A stretch of 64,000 nucleotides of DNA from the NCBI RefSeq assembly GCF_041927875.1, contig NZ_JBHFHN010000009.1; one strand, 5' to 3'. Under the pieces are notes generated by a model. It ran no database searches. It was given only the letters and a program-made list of their open reading frames with translations, and was not told where the DNA came from. Position 1 is the first letter of the stretch; every line of letters starts with the position of its first letter. Shown here piece after piece: positions 35,180-44,604 of this stretch. The stretch is from Paracoccus sp041927875. Its GTDB lineage: Bacteria > Pseudomonadota > Alphaproteobacteria > Rhodobacterales > Rhodobacteraceae. Position numbers and translations under genes: made by a program.

Positions 35180-36769
35180 ATGCCGAAGGTTCTTGTTTCC
35201 GACAAGCTGAGTGAAACCGCCGTCCAGATCTTTCGTGATCGCGGCGTCGATGTGGATTATCTGCCCGATCTGGGCAAGGACAAGGAGAAGCTGGCCGAGG
35301 TGATCGGCCAGTATGACGGGCTGGCGATCCGGTCGGCCACAAAGGTGACCGAAAAGATCCTGGAGAAGGCGACCAATCTGAAGGTGGTCGGCCGCGCCGG
35401 GATCGGGGTCGACAATGTGGACATTCCGGCCGCCTCGAAAAAGGGCGTGATCGTGATGAACACGCCCTTCGGCAACAGCGTCACCACCGCCGAACATGCC
35501 ATCGCGCTGATGTTCGCCGTTGCCCGACAACTGCCCGAGGCCAGCGTTTCCACCCATGAAGGCAAGTGGGAGAAGAACCGCTTCATGGGCGTCGAGGTGT
35601 TCAACAAGACCCTGGGCCTGATCGGCGCGGGCAATATCGGCAGCATCGTGGCCGACCGCGCCCTGGGCCTGAAGATGAAGGTCGTCGCCTATGACCCCTT
35701 CCTGTCCGAGGAGCGCGCCAAGGAGATGGGCGTCAAGAAGGTCGAGCTGGACGAGCTGCTGGCCCGCGCGGACTTCATCACCCTGCATGTGCCGCTGACC
35801 GACAAGACCCGCAACATCCTGTCGCGTGAGGCCCTGGCCAAGACCAAGAAGGGCGTGCGCATCGTCAATGCCGCGCGCGGCGGGCTGATCGACGAGGAGG
35901 CGCTGTTCGAGGCGCTGAAATCGGGGCAGGTCGCGGGCGCGGCGTTGGATGTGTTCGCCACTGAACCGGCCACCGAAAGCCCGCTGTTCGGTCTGCCGAA
36001 CGTCGTCTGCACGCCGCATCTGGGCGCCTCGACCACCGAGGCGCAAGAGAATGTGGCACTTCAAGTCGCCGAGCAGATGTCGGATTATCTGCTGACCGGC
36101 GCCGTTCAGAACGCCCTGAACATGCCCAGCGTCACCGCCGAGGAAGCCGCCGTCATGGGGCCGTGGATCAAGCTGGCGGGGCATCTGGGGGCCTTTATCG
36201 GGCAGATGACCGACGATCCGATCAAGGCGATCAACGTGCTGTATGACGGCACGGCGGCCACGATGAACCTGAACGCGCTGAATGCGGCGGTGATCGCGGG
36301 CGTGATGAAGGCGACCAACCCCGATGTGAACATGGTCAGCGCCCCGATCATCGCCAAGGATCGCGGCATTCAGGTGGCGACCACCCATCAGGCCAAGCAC
36401 GGCATCTTTGACGGCTATATCAAGGTCACCGTCGTCACCGACAAGCAGGAACGATCCATCGCCGGGACGGTGTTCAGCGACGGCAAGCCGCGCTTCATCC
36501 AGATCCGCGGCATCAATGTCGATGCCGAGATCGGCGCGCATATGCTGTATACCCGCAACAAGGACGTGCCCGGCGTGATCGGCACCCTGGGCATGACGCT
36601 GGGCGGCATGGGCGTGAACATCGCCAACTTCACCCTGGGCCGGTCGGAATCGGGCGGCGATGCGATCGCCATCCTGTATCTGGACGAAGCCCTGCCCGAT
36701 CATGTGCGCGACGTGCTGGTGGCGACCGGCAAGTTCGAACAGGTCAAGCGGCTAAGCTTTGCGGTCTGA
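35180..36769 (+). CDS. serA: D-3-phosphoglycerate dehydrogenase
   Basis: NAD-dependent entry enzyme of serine biosynthesis. The 529-residue long form contains the substrate and NAD domains (GRAGIGVDNVD; GLIGAGNIGSIVADRALGLK; catalytic NAARGGLID and PHLGAST motifs), an inserted allosteric domain (about 310-450) and a C-terminal ACT domain (about 455-529), which commonly gives feedback control by serine. GAGG lies 9 bases before the ATG. Together with serC and serB it completes the pathway in this locus. Confidence 0.97.
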   Translation: MPKVLVSDKLSETAVQIFRDRGVDVDYLPDLGKDKEKLAEVIGQYDGLAIRSATKVTEKILEKATNLKVVGRAGIGVDNVDIPAASKKGVIVMNTPFGNSVTTAEHAIALMFAVARQLPEASVSTHEGKWEKNRFMGVEVFNKTLGLIGAGNIGSIVADRALGLKMKVVAYDPFLSEERAKEMGVKKVELDELLARADFITLHVPLTDKTRNILSREALAKTKKGVRIVNAARGGLIDEEALFEALKSGQVAGAALDVFATEPATESPLFGLPNVVCTPHLGASTTEAQENVALQVAEQMSDYLLTGAVQNALNMPSVTAEEAAVMGPWIKLAGHLGAFIGQMTDDPIKAINVLYDGTAATMNLNALNAAVIAGVMKATNPDVNMVSAPIIAKDRGIQVATTHQAKHGIFDGYIKVTVVTDKQERSIAGTVFSDGKPRFIQIRGINVDAEIGAHMLYTRNKDVPGVIGTLGMTLGGMGVNIANFTLGRSESGGDAIAILYLDEALPDHVRDVLVATGKFEQVKRLSFAV

Positions 36770-36791
36770 TCCGACCCGGATGGACATTGCC

Positions 36792-36822
36792 CGCCCCCGG
36801 TCGCAGGATCGGGGGCGTTTTC
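36792..36822 (+). terminator. Rho-independent terminator after serA
   Basis: CGCCCCCG (36792-36799) and CGGGGGCG (36810-36817) pair over a 10-base loop and are followed by TTTTC, 23 bases past the serA stop. The metallophosphatase gene starts 12 bases after the T-run, so it needs its own promoter or read-through. Confidence 0.85.
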
Positions 36823-36833
36823 ATGGGGACGAC

Positions 36834-37568
36834 ATGCGCATCTATGCGATCGGCGACATTCACGGACATCTGGACCTGCTGCGCGCCGCGCATCAGCGCA
36901 TCGCCTCTGACCGCGCGCTGACCGGTGACGCAAGCGCGCCGGTCGTTCATATCGGCGATCTGGTGGATCGCGGCCCCGACAGCCGCGGCGTGATCCAGCA
37001 TCTGATTGACGGGCAGCGCGCGGGCCAGCCCTGGGTCGTGCTGAAGGGCAATCACGACCGCATGTTCCTTGGCTATCTGGACGATCCGCATTTCCGCGAT
37101 CCCGGCCTTAAATCCGACAAGGGCTGGCTGAACCCCGCGCTTGGCGGCGATGCGACGCTGCGCAGCTATGGCGTGGCGAACCCCGGCGACCGCCCCATCG
37201 GCCCCGTCCATGCCGAGGCACGCGCCGCCGTGCCGCCGGCGCATCGTGACTGGCTGACGCGGCTGCCGACGATCCATTCGCATCCGCTGGCGGTCTTTGC
37301 CCATGCCGGCATCCGGCCCGGCGTCGCGCTGCACGATCAGATCGAGGATGATCTGGTCTGGATCCGCGAACCCTTTCTATCCGACGAACGCGACCATGGT
37401 CGGCTGATCGTGCATGGCCATACCGCGATCAAGGCCGCGACCCATTACGGCAACCGGCTGAATATCGACAGCTCGGTCGCCTATGGCGGCCCGCTATCGG
37501 CGGTGGTGATCGAACCGGATGGGGTGTTTCTGCTGACCGATGACGGTCGGCAGGCGCTGCGGTCATGA
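36834..37568 (+). CDS. Metallophosphoesterase, serine/threonine phosphatase-like
   Basis: Calcineurin-like phosphoesterase of 244 residues. The metal-binding motifs are all present: AIGDIHGHLDLL, IGDLVDRGPDS, LKGNHDRMF and VHGHTAIK, which are the protein-phosphatase type (PrpE/bacterial PPP). It may dephosphorylate proteins or diadenosine polyphosphates; no specificity region is decisive. The ATG at 36834 has GGGGAC 4 bases upstream. It overlaps DUF2585 by four bases and leads an operon with that gene and creA. Confidence 0.85.
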   Translation: MRIYAIGDIHGHLDLLRAAHQRIASDRALTGDASAPVVHIGDLVDRGPDSRGVIQHLIDGQRAGQPWVVLKGNHDRMFLGYLDDPHFRDPGLKSDKGWLNPALGGDATLRSYGVANPGDRPIGPVHAEARAAVPPAHRDWLTRLPTIHSHPLAVFAHAGIRPGVALHDQIEDDLVWIREPFLSDERDHGRLIVHGHTAIKAATHYGNRLNIDSSVAYGGPLSAVVIEPDGVFLLTDDGRQALRS

Positions 37569-38116
37569 TCCGCCCCGCGCCGCTGATCCTGCTGATCGTC
37601 ACCGTCACCGCCGCCATCCTGCTGGCGATGGGGCGGGTGGCGATCTGTGCCTGCGGCACCATCAAGCTGTGGCATGGCGCAACGATGAGCGCCGAGAACT
37701 CGCAGCACCTGACGGATTGGTATACGCCCTCGCATATCCTGCACGGGCTGATCTTTTACGCGGCTCTGCACCTGTTCGCGCCCCGCTTGTCGCTGGGCTG
37801 GCGGCTGGTGATCGCCACACTGATCGAAGCCGCGTGGGAGATTGTCGAGAACAGCCCCGCCATCATCGACCGTTACCGCGCGGTCACCATCGCGCTGGAT
37901 TACTACGGCGATTCCGTTGTGAACTCGCTGGCGGACATCGGCGCGATGATGATCGGATTTGCCCTGGCGCGCCTCTTGCCGGTCTGGGTCAGCATAGCCA
38001 TCTTCATCCTGGCCGAGGCGGTGACGATGCTGGTGATCCGCGACGGCCTGATCTTGAACGTGCTGATGCTGGTCTGGCCGCTGCAAGCGATCCGCGACTG
38101 GCAGGCCGCCCTGTAG
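37565..38116 (+). CDS. DUF2585 (UPF0314) family membrane protein
   Basis: A 183-residue integral membrane protein of the DUF2585 family found in alphaproteobacteria. It has five or so hydrophobic helices, with the conserved loop around residues 34-65 (KLWHGATMSAENSQHLTDWY) and EAAWEIVENSPAIIDRYR. No catalytic motif is known. Start overlaps the phosphatase stop (ATGA), and creA follows 9 bases later, so the three are likely one operon. Confidence 0.85.
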   Translation: MIRPAPLILLIVTVTAAILLAMGRVAICACGTIKLWHGATMSAENSQHLTDWYTPSHILHGLIFYAALHLFAPRLSLGWRLVIATLIEAAWEIVENSPAIIDRYRAVTIALDYYGDSVVNSLADIGAMMIGFALARLLPVWVSIAIFILAEAVTMLVIRDGLILNVLMLVWPLQAIRDWQAAL

Positions 38117-38125
38117 GAAGAACCG

Positions 38126-38572
38126 ATGAAAGCCATGATCGCCGCCGCCCTGCTGATCGCCACCCCCGCCCTGGCCGATGAAGTCGGCCGCGTCGGCGTT
38201 GACTGGGTGGGCAATGACATCGTGATCGAGGCGATCCACGACCCGAAGGTGCAGGGTGTCACCTGCCATCTGGCCTATTTCGACCGGTCCTTCATCGACC
38301 GGGTGTCGAATGGCAACTGGTTCGAGGATCCGTCGAACAGTGCGATCCAATGCGCGCAGACCGGCCCGATCAACCTGGGCGACATCGCCAAAGGCCCCAA
38401 GGGCGAGGAGGTGTTTTCCGAAAGCCGGTCGCTGTTCTTCAAGTCGCTGCGGGTGCGGCGCATCTATGATGAGGCCAATCAGGTGCTGGTCTATCTGGCT
38501 CATGCCAATGAACTGACCCAGGGCAGCGCCAAGATGTCGATCGCGACGATCCCGCTGACCCCGCAGAAGTGA
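38126..38572 (+). CDS. creA: CreA family protein
   Basis: A 148-residue exported protein of the CreA family, of unknown biochemical role. A short signal peptide (MKAMIAAALLIATPALA) is followed by the family pattern: GVDWVGNDIVIEAIHDPKVQGVTCHL, SNSAIQCAQTGPI, FFKSLRVRRIYD and VYLAHANELTQGS. The two mature-domain Cys can form a disulfide. Last gene of the phosphatase-DUF2585-creA group. Confidence 0.9.
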   Translation: MKAMIAAALLIATPALADEVGRVGVDWVGNDIVIEAIHDPKVQGVTCHLAYFDRSFIDRVSNGNWFEDPSNSAIQCAQTGPINLGDIAKGPKGEEVFSESRSLFFKSLRVRRIYDEANQVLVYLAHANELTQGSAKMSIATIPLTPQK

Positions 38573-38653
38573 CGCCCCGGCGCGCGCCATCCTTTTGGCT
38601 GACAACCGCCCCCGGTCCTGTCTAACATGACGCCGACCAACAGGGGGGTTCTC

Positions 38654-39826
38654 ATGTCCGACGATATCCTGATTCTATCCGGGGCGCGCACCGCCATCGG
38701 CACTTTTGGCGGCAGCCTGGCGGGCTTTGCGCCCATCGACCTTGCCGCCACCGTCACGCGCGAGGCGCTGAGCCGCGCCGGCGTCGAGGGCGGCCAGATC
38801 GGCACCGTGGTCTTTGGCCATGTCATCAACACCGAACCGCGCGACATGTATCTGTCGCGGGTGGCGGCGGTGCAGGCGGGCATCCCGAATGAGGTTCCGG
38901 CGATGAACGTTAACCGTCTGTGCGGATCGGGCGCGCAGGCGATTGTCAGCGCCGTGCAGTCGCTGATGCTGGGCGATTGCGATTATGCGGTCGCCGGCGG
39001 CGCCGAAAGCATGAGCCGCGCCCCCTATGCGCTGCCGCAGGCCCGCTGGGGTCAGAAGATGGGCGATGTCAAGGCGTTGGACATGATGGTCGGCGCGCTG
39101 ACCTGCCCGTTCGGCACCGGCCACATGGGCGTGACGGCGGAAAATGTCGCCGCCGAACATGACATCACGCGCGACGCGCAGGATGCCTTTGCGCTGGAAA
39201 GCCAGAAGCGCGCGGCGGCGGCGATTGCCGAGGGGCGGTTCAAGGATCAGATCGTTCCGATCACCATCAAGGGCCGCAAGGGTGATGTGACCTTTGACAC
39301 CGACGAACATCCCAAGGCCACCAGCCTTGAGGCGCTTGGCGGGCTGAAGACCGTGTTCAAAAAGGACGGCACGGTGACGGCGGGCAATGCCTCGGGGATC
39401 AATGACGGGGCGGCGGCCCTGGTGCTGGCGCGCGCCTCGGCGGCCAAGGGGGCCAAGGCCCTGGGCCGGATCGTGGCCTATGCCCATGCCGGCGTCCGCC
39501 CCGAGGTGATGGGCATCGGCCCGATCCCCGCGGTGCAGAACCTGCTGGCGAAAACCGGGCTGAAGATCACCGATTTCGACGTCATCGAATCGAACGAGGC
39601 CTTTGCCGCGCAGGCCCTGGCCGTGAACAAGGGCCTTGGCATGGACCCCGCCAAGGTGAACCCGAACGGCGGTGCCATCGCGCTTGGCCACCCGGTTGGC
39701 GCGACCGGGGCCATCGTCACCGTCAAGGCGCTGTATGAACTACACCGCACCGGCGGGCGCTATGGCCTGATCACCATGTGCATCGGCGGCGGCCAGGGTA
39801 TTGCCATCGCCATCGAGCGGCTGTGA
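38654..39826 (+). CDS. Acetyl-CoA C-acyltransferase (beta-ketothiolase)
   Basis: Thiolase that condenses or cleaves acyl-CoA with acetyl-CoA, used in acetoacetyl-CoA formation, PHB synthesis or fatty-acid oxidation. The 390-residue protein has the acyl-accepting Cys90 in MNVNRLCGSGAQAI, the His in GGAIALGHPVGATGA and the second Cys in CIGGGQG. The start at MSDDILILSG has AGGGGGG 6 bases upstream; the ATG nine codons earlier includes this ribosome site. No partner gene of the beta-oxidation pathway is beside it, so biosynthetic or degradative use cannot be decided. Confidence 0.92.
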   Translation: MSDDILILSGARTAIGTFGGSLAGFAPIDLAATVTREALSRAGVEGGQIGTVVFGHVINTEPRDMYLSRVAAVQAGIPNEVPAMNVNRLCGSGAQAIVSAVQSLMLGDCDYAVAGGAESMSRAPYALPQARWGQKMGDVKALDMMVGALTCPFGTGHMGVTAENVAAEHDITRDAQDAFALESQKRAAAAIAEGRFKDQIVPITIKGRKGDVTFDTDEHPKATSLEALGGLKTVFKKDGTVTAGNASGINDGAAALVLARASAAKGAKALGRIVAYAHAGVRPEVMGIGPIPAVQNLLAKTGLKITDFDVIESNEAFAAQALAVNKGLGMDPAKVNPNGGAIALGHPVGATGAIVTVKALYELHRTGGRYGLITMCIGGGQGIAIAIERL

Positions 39827-40111
39827 GGCGCTTTCCCGGCGAAGCGGGCCGCCCTGCGGGGCGGCCGTTCGTCGGGGAAACCACCGTCCTGCGGCTGGAA
39901 CATACGGCCTTGCACTGCCCGCGTGCTGTGGCTGATGCGCGCGACATTGCCGCGCGCATGGGCTGCACCTGCTGGCCCACCGGCACGCAGGGGGCTGCGC
40001 CCTCGACATTGCCATCGTGATCGCTGGTTCCGGGGCACATTGATCGCCCTGCGGCACGCGCGCGGGTTTTGCCCCCTTCCCCCGGCCCGCCCGGCGCGAT
40101 AGCGTGGCGAC
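39827..40111. other. Intergenic region with GC hairpin
   Basis: 285 bases without a supportable gene after the thiolase. The GGCCGCCC/GGGCGGCC hairpin (39847-39866, 4-base loop) lies 20 bases past the stop and may terminate transcription, but it has no U-tract. No strong promoter is evident for pgsA. Confidence 0.55.
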
Positions 40112-40741
40112 ATGCGCTGGACCGTCCCCAACATCCTGACCGTTGCCCGCCTGTTGGCCGCCCCCGGCGTGCCGATCATGTTCCTGTATCTGCACCGCCC
40201 CTGGGCCGATTTCGCGGCGCTTGCCCTGTTCATCCTGGCAGCGATCACCGACTGGTTCGACGGTTACCTGGCCCGCGCCTGGAAACAGCAGTCGCGCTTT
40301 GGTGCCATGCTGGACCCGATTGCCGACAAGGCCATGGTCGTCATCGCCATCGTGGTCATCACCGGCTATTCCGGCATGAATCCCTGGCTGATCCTGCCCG
40401 CGACCGTCATCCTGTTCCGCGAGGTTTTCGTGTCCGGCCTGCGCGAGTTTCTGGGCGCCGATGCCGGGCGGCTGGCCGTCACGCCGCTGGCCAAATGGAA
40501 AACCACCGCGCAGATGGTCGCCATCGCCGTGCTGTTCCTGGCCACGGGCCTTGCCTTCATCGAGGCGGGCCGCCCCCCCATCGTGGGTGAACCCGGCCTT
40601 CCCTGGGGTGTCAGTTGGGCGGCGCTTGCCAACAAGGCGGGGCTGGCGCTGATCTGGATCGCCGCCGGCCTGACCGCCATCACCGGCTGGGATTATTTCC
40701 AGAAAGCCCTGCCCTTCCTTCGGGATCACCGCCATGATTGA
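40112..40741 (+). CDS. pgsA: CDP-diacylglycerol--glycerol-3-phosphate 3-phosphatidyltransferase
   Basis: Makes phosphatidylglycerophosphate from CDP-diacylglycerol and glycerol 3-phosphate, the first step to phosphatidylglycerol and cardiolipin. The 209-residue inner-membrane protein has the CDP-alcohol phosphotransferase signature D-x2-DG-x2-AR-x8-G-x3-D-x3-D within DWFDGYLARAWKQQSRFGAM and LDPIADK, plus several membrane helices. Its 3' end overlaps moaD by eight bases, as often seen in this group. Confidence 0.94.
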   Translation: MRWTVPNILTVARLLAAPGVPIMFLYLHRPWADFAALALFILAAITDWFDGYLARAWKQQSRFGAMLDPIADKAMVVIAIVVITGYSGMNPWLILPATVILFREVFVSGLREFLGADAGRLAVTPLAKWKTTAQMVAIAVLFLATGLAFIEAGRPPIVGEPGLPWGVSWAALANKAGLALIWIAAGLTAITGWDYFQKALPFLRDHRHD

Positions 40742-40982
40742 CGTTCTGTATTTCGCCTGGGTGCGCGAACGGGTGGGCGCCGCGCGCGAAAGCATCGACA
40801 GCCCCGCCACCACCGTCGCCGAACTGATTGACGATCTGCGCGGCCGTGACGCGCGCTATGCGGCGGCCTTTGCCGATACCGCCGCCCTGCGCTGCGCCGT
40901 CGATCAGGAGCTGACGGGCTTTGACGCCCCGATCACCGCCGCGCGCGAGGTCGCGTTTTTCCCGCCGATGACGGGCGGCTGA
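40734..40982 (+). CDS. moaD: Molybdopterin synthase sulfur carrier subunit
   Basis: Ubiquitin-like small subunit of molybdopterin synthase. The 82-residue protein starts MIDVLYFAWVRERVG and ends FFPPMTGG; the C-terminal Gly-Gly accepts the thiocarboxylate. It overlaps pgsA by eight bases and precedes moaE by four bases, so moaD and moaE are cotranscribed and form the complex. Confidence 0.95.
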   Translation: MIDVLYFAWVRERVGAARESIDSPATTVAELIDDLRGRDARYAAAFADTAALRCAVDQELTGFDAPITAAREVAFFPPMTGG

Positions 40983-40986
40983 CGCC

Positions 40987-41430
40987 ATGGACATCCGCAT
41001 CCAGCCGCAGCCCTTTGACGCCGGGGCCGAACTGAACGCCTTTGCCGCCCGCTGCCCGTCGAACACCGGCGCGCAGGTCAGCTTTACCGGCGTAGTGCGC
41101 GACGACACCGGCAATTTGCAGGCGCTTGAGATCGAACATTACCCCGGCATGACCGCCAAGGCGATCACCGCGATGGCCGAACAGGCGCGCGCCCGCTGGG
41201 ATCTGGGCGCGGTCCTGGTGATCCACCGCCACGGGCCGCTGGCGGTTGGCGATCCGATCATGATGGTCGCGACCGCCGCCCGCCACCGCGTCGCCGCCTT
41301 CGAGGCCGCCGAGTTCCTGATGGATTACCTGAAATCCCGCGCCCCCTTCTGGAAGCGCGAGGTGATGGCCACGGGCACCGCCTGGGTCGAGGCGAAGGAC
41401 CAGGACGAAGCCGCCCTGACCCGCTGGTAG
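40987..41430 (+). CDS. moaE: Molybdopterin synthase catalytic subunit
   Basis: Large subunit converting precursor Z to molybdopterin with MoaD. 147 residues with FTGVVRDDTGN, HYPGMTAKAI, RHGPLAVGD and the late KSRAPFWKREV stretch, containing the Lys residues of the active site. Follows moaD directly. The 3' end converges with a hypothetical gene on the minus strand. Confidence 0.95.
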   Translation: MDIRIQPQPFDAGAELNAFAARCPSNTGAQVSFTGVVRDDTGNLQALEIEHYPGMTAKAITAMAEQARARWDLGAVLVIHRHGPLAVGDPIMMVATAARHRVAAFEAAEFLMDYLKSRAPFWKREVMATGTAWVEAKDQDEAALTRW

Positions 41431-41434
41431 CCCC

Positions 41435-41863
41435 CTAACAGGCGGGCACCTTGGCGCATTCGGCGCGCATCTGCGTCAGCAGCCCGGCCACAGGGGTCTG
41501 CACATCCGACACATCCTCGGCCCCGCACAGATAGGGCAGATGCACCGACAGATGTTCGCGCATCACCGGTTGCCATTCCGCGTCGGTGTCGATGGTCTGT
41601 TCGGCGGTATACAGCAGGAAATCGACATAGGCCGCATAGGCCGTCTTGGCCTTGGCGTCGGTCAGGTTGCACCAGTTGGCACTGGCGACCTCGGGCTTGT
41701 TGACGCTCAGGCTCAGGAACTCGCGATAGATTTCGCGCGCGGTCTGGCCGCGCTGGATGCGGTCGGTGGCGGCGATCTGCCAGGGAATGACGATCACCGC
41801 GACCACCGCCGCCAGCGCCGTGACGACGCTGGCAATCAGCCCGATCCCGTCAGGCCCGCGCAT
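41435..41863 (-). CDS. Hypothetical membrane-anchored protein
   Basis: I do not recognise this 142-residue protein. It has one membrane helix (about residues 9-27, IASVVTALAAVVAVIVIPW), then a soluble helical domain with pairs of Cys (ANWCNL, LPYLCGAE, ECAKVPAC), so it probably faces the periplasm or cytoplasm as a small anchored domain. The ATG at 41863 is chosen because it overlaps the uracil permease stop by 14 bases and the longer frame has an improbable Trp/Arg-rich start. It is likely cotranscribed with the permease. Confidence 0.7.
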   Translation of the reverse strand: MRGPDGIGLIASVVTALAAVVAVIVIPWQIAATDRIQRGQTAREIYREFLSLSVNKPEVASANWCNLTDAKAKTAYAAYVDFLLYTAEQTIDTDAEWQPVMREHLSVHLPYLCGAEDVSDVQTPVAGLLTQMRAECAKVPAC

Positions 41864-43139
41864 CGCGCCGCCCCAAGCCCAGCACCTGATACAGAACCAG
41901 CGCCGCCAGCGTCGCGGTGCCGATGCCGCCCAAGGCAAAACCGCCGATCTTCAGCGTGAAATCCCCCGCGCCCAGGATCAGCGCAACACCCACCGTGAAC
42001 AGGTTGCGCGGGTCCGAGAAATCGACCCGGTTATCCACCCAGATCCGCGCCATCGCACTGGCGATCAGGCCAAAGACCGACACCGCCAGACCGGCCAGCA
42101 CCGGGCCGGGGATGGTTTGCAGGATCGCCCCGAACTTGGGCGACAGGCCCAGCAGGATGGCGATCGCGGCGGCCAGCGGAAAGATCAGCGTGGAATAGAC
42201 GCGGGTCATCGCCATCACGCCGATGTTTTCGGCATAGGTCGTGACGCCGGTGCCGCCCGACGATCCGGCCAGCATCGTCGCCAGCCCGTCACCCAGGAAG
42301 CCGCGACCGATATAGCGGTCCATGTTCTTCCCGGTGATCGAGCCCAAGGCCTTGATATGGCCCAGGTTCTCGGCCACCAGCACGATGGCGACGGGGGCGA
42401 TCAGGCTGATTGCCGACCAGTCGAACACCGGATGGGTAAAGTTCGGCATCCCGAACCAGCGCGCGGCGGCGACCGGGCCATAGTCGATCCCCGGCACCAG
42501 CCCCATACCGTTGCCAAAAACCAGCACCAGCACATAGCCAAAGGCAAGCGCCACCAGCACCGAGATGCGCCGCACGAACGCGCTGCCATAGGCCGCCACC
42601 GCCGCCATGCAGCCGATGGTGGCAAAGGCAATCGCCTGATGCGCGTGGCTGCCGTTCAACTGCCCGACCGCGACCGGGGCCAGGTTCAGCCCGATGGCCA
42701 CGCCGATCGCGCCGGTCACGACGGGCGGCATCAGCTTTTCGACCCAGCCCGACCCGACCGCCATCACGATCAGCCCGATCAGCGCGTAAACCGCGCCCGC
42801 CGCCACGATCCCGCCAAGGGCAACGCCCATGTTCGGGTTCAGCCCGCTGCCCGCGACATAGCCGGTGGCCGCATTCACCGCGACGATGAACGCAAAGGAC
42901 GAGCCCAGATAGCTGGGCACCCGCCCGCCGGTAATGACAAAGAACAGCAGCGTGCCGATACCGGAAAAGAACACCGCCACATTGGGGTCGAACCCCATCA
43001 GCAGCGGTGCCAGGATCGTCGCCCCCGCCATCGCCAGCAGGTGCTGCACGCTCATCGGCAGCATCGCCGCCATCGGCAGCTTTTCATCGGGCAGAACGGT
43101 GGCGCCGGTCGCCGGGCGCCAGGTCGGAAAGTATCCCAT
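41850..43139 (-). CDS. uraA: Uracil/xanthine permease (NCS2 family)
   Basis: Proton symporter for uracil or a related base. The 429-residue protein has 12-14 hydrophobic segments and NCS2 landmarks: LGSSFAFIVAVNAATGY, VAENLGHIKALGSITG (the conserved Glu) and SSGGTGVTTYAENIGVMA. The ATG at 43139 has GAGG 6 bases before it. UraA-like rather than xanthine-like motifs favour uracil, but this is not decided by sequence alone. Confidence 0.88.
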   Translation of the reverse strand: MGYFPTWRPATGATVLPDEKLPMAAMLPMSVQHLLAMAGATILAPLLMGFDPNVAVFFSGIGTLLFFVITGGRVPSYLGSSFAFIVAVNAATGYVAGSGLNPNMGVALGGIVAAGAVYALIGLIVMAVGSGWVEKLMPPVVTGAIGVAIGLNLAPVAVGQLNGSHAHQAIAFATIGCMAAVAAYGSAFVRRISVLVALAFGYVLVLVFGNGMGLVPGIDYGPVAAARWFGMPNFTHPVFDWSAISLIAPVAIVLVAENLGHIKALGSITGKNMDRYIGRGFLGDGLATMLAGSSGGTGVTTYAENIGVMAMTRVYSTLIFPLAAAIAILLGLSPKFGAILQTIPGPVLAGLAVSVFGLIASAMARIWVDNRVDFSDPRNLFTVGVALILGAGDFTLKIGGFALGGIGTATLAALVLYQVLGLGRRDARA

Positions 43140-43229
43140 GGGGAACCTCGGGTTCACAAAGATGTCATGGCGCCCTTCTGCGGCGCGGGCGCGCAAAATG
43201 AAAGTGGGAAAGCGCGCGGCTGGCCCGGC

Positions 43230-43880
43230 CTAGAACGGCACCGGCGCGGAAAAGGTCAGATGGCGGCGGCTGTCGGGATGGCGGATGCGCAGGCTTTCGG
43301 CATGCAGCATCAGCCGCGGAAAATCGCGCGCCGCACCATCCGCATACAGAGGATCGCCCAGGATGGGGTGGCCGATCTCGGCCATATGCACGCGCAACTG
43401 ATGGCTGCGCCCGGTGATCGGGAACAGCCGCAGCCGCGCGGTCCCGTCGCCCTCGCGCCGCATCACCCGCCAGTCGGTCTGCGACGGCTTGCCGGTCTGA
43501 TGGTTCACATGCTGGCGCGGGCGGTTCGGCCAATCGACGATCAGCGGCAGGTCGACATGCCCCTGATCCGCCACCGGATGCCCCCAGACCCGCGCCTGAT
43601 AGGTCTTTTTCGTGCGCCGCTCGGCAAACTCGGCCGACAGGAACCGTTGTGCATGGGGGGTCAGGCCAAAGATCACCAGGCCCGAGGTGTCCAGATCCAG
43701 CCGATGCACCAACAGGATCGTCGGCGCCACCGCCCGCAGCCGCGCGATCAGGCAATCGGCGCGATCCTCGCCCCTGCCCGGTACGGTCAGCAGGCCGGAC
43801 GGCTTGTCGGCGATCAGGATCTCATGGTCCTGAAACAGGATCTTCGGCAGGCCGGGCGGCGGGTCATAGGTAAAGCTCAT
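43230..43880 (-). CDS. RluA family RNA pseudouridine synthase
   Basis: Pseudouridine synthase of the RluA branch, 216 residues without an S4 domain, which matches RluA itself (23S rRNA/tRNA type). The catalytic Asp is in HRLDLDTSGLVIF, and ITGRSHQLRVHMA and LMLHAESLRI are the other family motifs. 9-base spacing to the LysE exporter gene upstream suggests an operon. Confidence 0.9.
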   Translation of the reverse strand: MSFTYDPPPGLPKILFQDHEILIADKPSGLLTVPGRGEDRADCLIARLRAVAPTILLVHRLDLDTSGLVIFGLTPHAQRFLSAEFAERRTKKTYQARVWGHPVADQGHVDLPLIVDWPNRPRQHVNHQTGKPSQTDWRVMRREGDGTARLRLFPITGRSHQLRVHMAEIGHPILGDPLYADGAARDFPRLMLHAESLRIRHPDSRRHLTFSAPVPF

Positions 43881-43889
43881 GCGCGGGGC

Positions 43890-44519
43890 TTAGTTGGTCG
43901 CCAGCCGCAGCGCCAGCCCCGCGAACATCACCGCAGCGACCCGGTTCAAAAGCCCCAGCCGCGCCGCCAGCCCCTGCCGCAAAAGCCCCGCCAGAATGCC
44001 ATAGCCCATCGTCACCAGCGTGCCGGTGGTGGCAAAGATCAGCCCCAGCCCAGCGATCTGATGCCAGATCGGCCCATAGGCGGGATTTGTGAACTGCGGC
44101 AGGAATGCCAGCAGAAACAGCACCGGCTTGGGGTTCAAAAGGTTCGACAGCACCCCGCTGCGGATCGCCCGCCAGGGGCTTTGCGCACCGCGCAACGCCT
44201 GATCGGGCCGCGCGCCTGCGCGCCAGCTTTTCCAGGCCAGCACCAACAGATAGCCCGCCCCCGCCCATTTGATCGCCGCAAGCGCCGCCGGATGCGCGGC
44301 CAGCACCGCGCTTAGCCCCAGTGTCGCCAGTGTTACATGCACCAGCACCCCCAGCCCGACGCCGAACCCCGCCAGCGCCCCCACCTTCGGCCCGCCGCGT
44401 ATCCCCGAGGCCGAGGCAAAGAACACATCCTGTCCCGGCGCCAGATTCAGCACCAACCCGCCCGTCACAAAGGCGGCCAGCTTGTCGGCGGGCATCGCCG
44501 CCAGCGTATCCCAGATCAC
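43890..44519 (-). CDS. LysE family amino-acid exporter
   Basis: A six-helix inner-membrane exporter (LysE/RhtB family), 209 residues, with the N-terminal signature LNLAPGQDVFFASASG and the conserved NLLNPKPVLFLLAF region. Probably exports an amino acid or related small molecule; substrate not predictable. Lies upstream of the RluA-type gene. Confidence 0.88.
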   Translation of the reverse strand: MIWDTLAAMPADKLAAFVTGGLVLNLAPGQDVFFASASGIRGGPKVGALAGFGVGLGVLVHVTLATLGLSAVLAAHPAALAAIKWAGAGYLLVLAWKSWRAGARPDQALRGAQSPWRAIRSGVLSNLLNPKPVLFLLAFLPQFTNPAYGPIWHQIAGLGLIFATTGTLVTMGYGILAGLLRQGLAARLGLLNRVAAVMFAGLALRLATN

Positions 44520-44604
44520 AAGATCACCTCGTCGTTGGTGATGTTTCCATCATCGCCGCGGCCGCGTGGGCGCGATCCGCCCCGGCACGGGAACATGCGT
44601 TGCG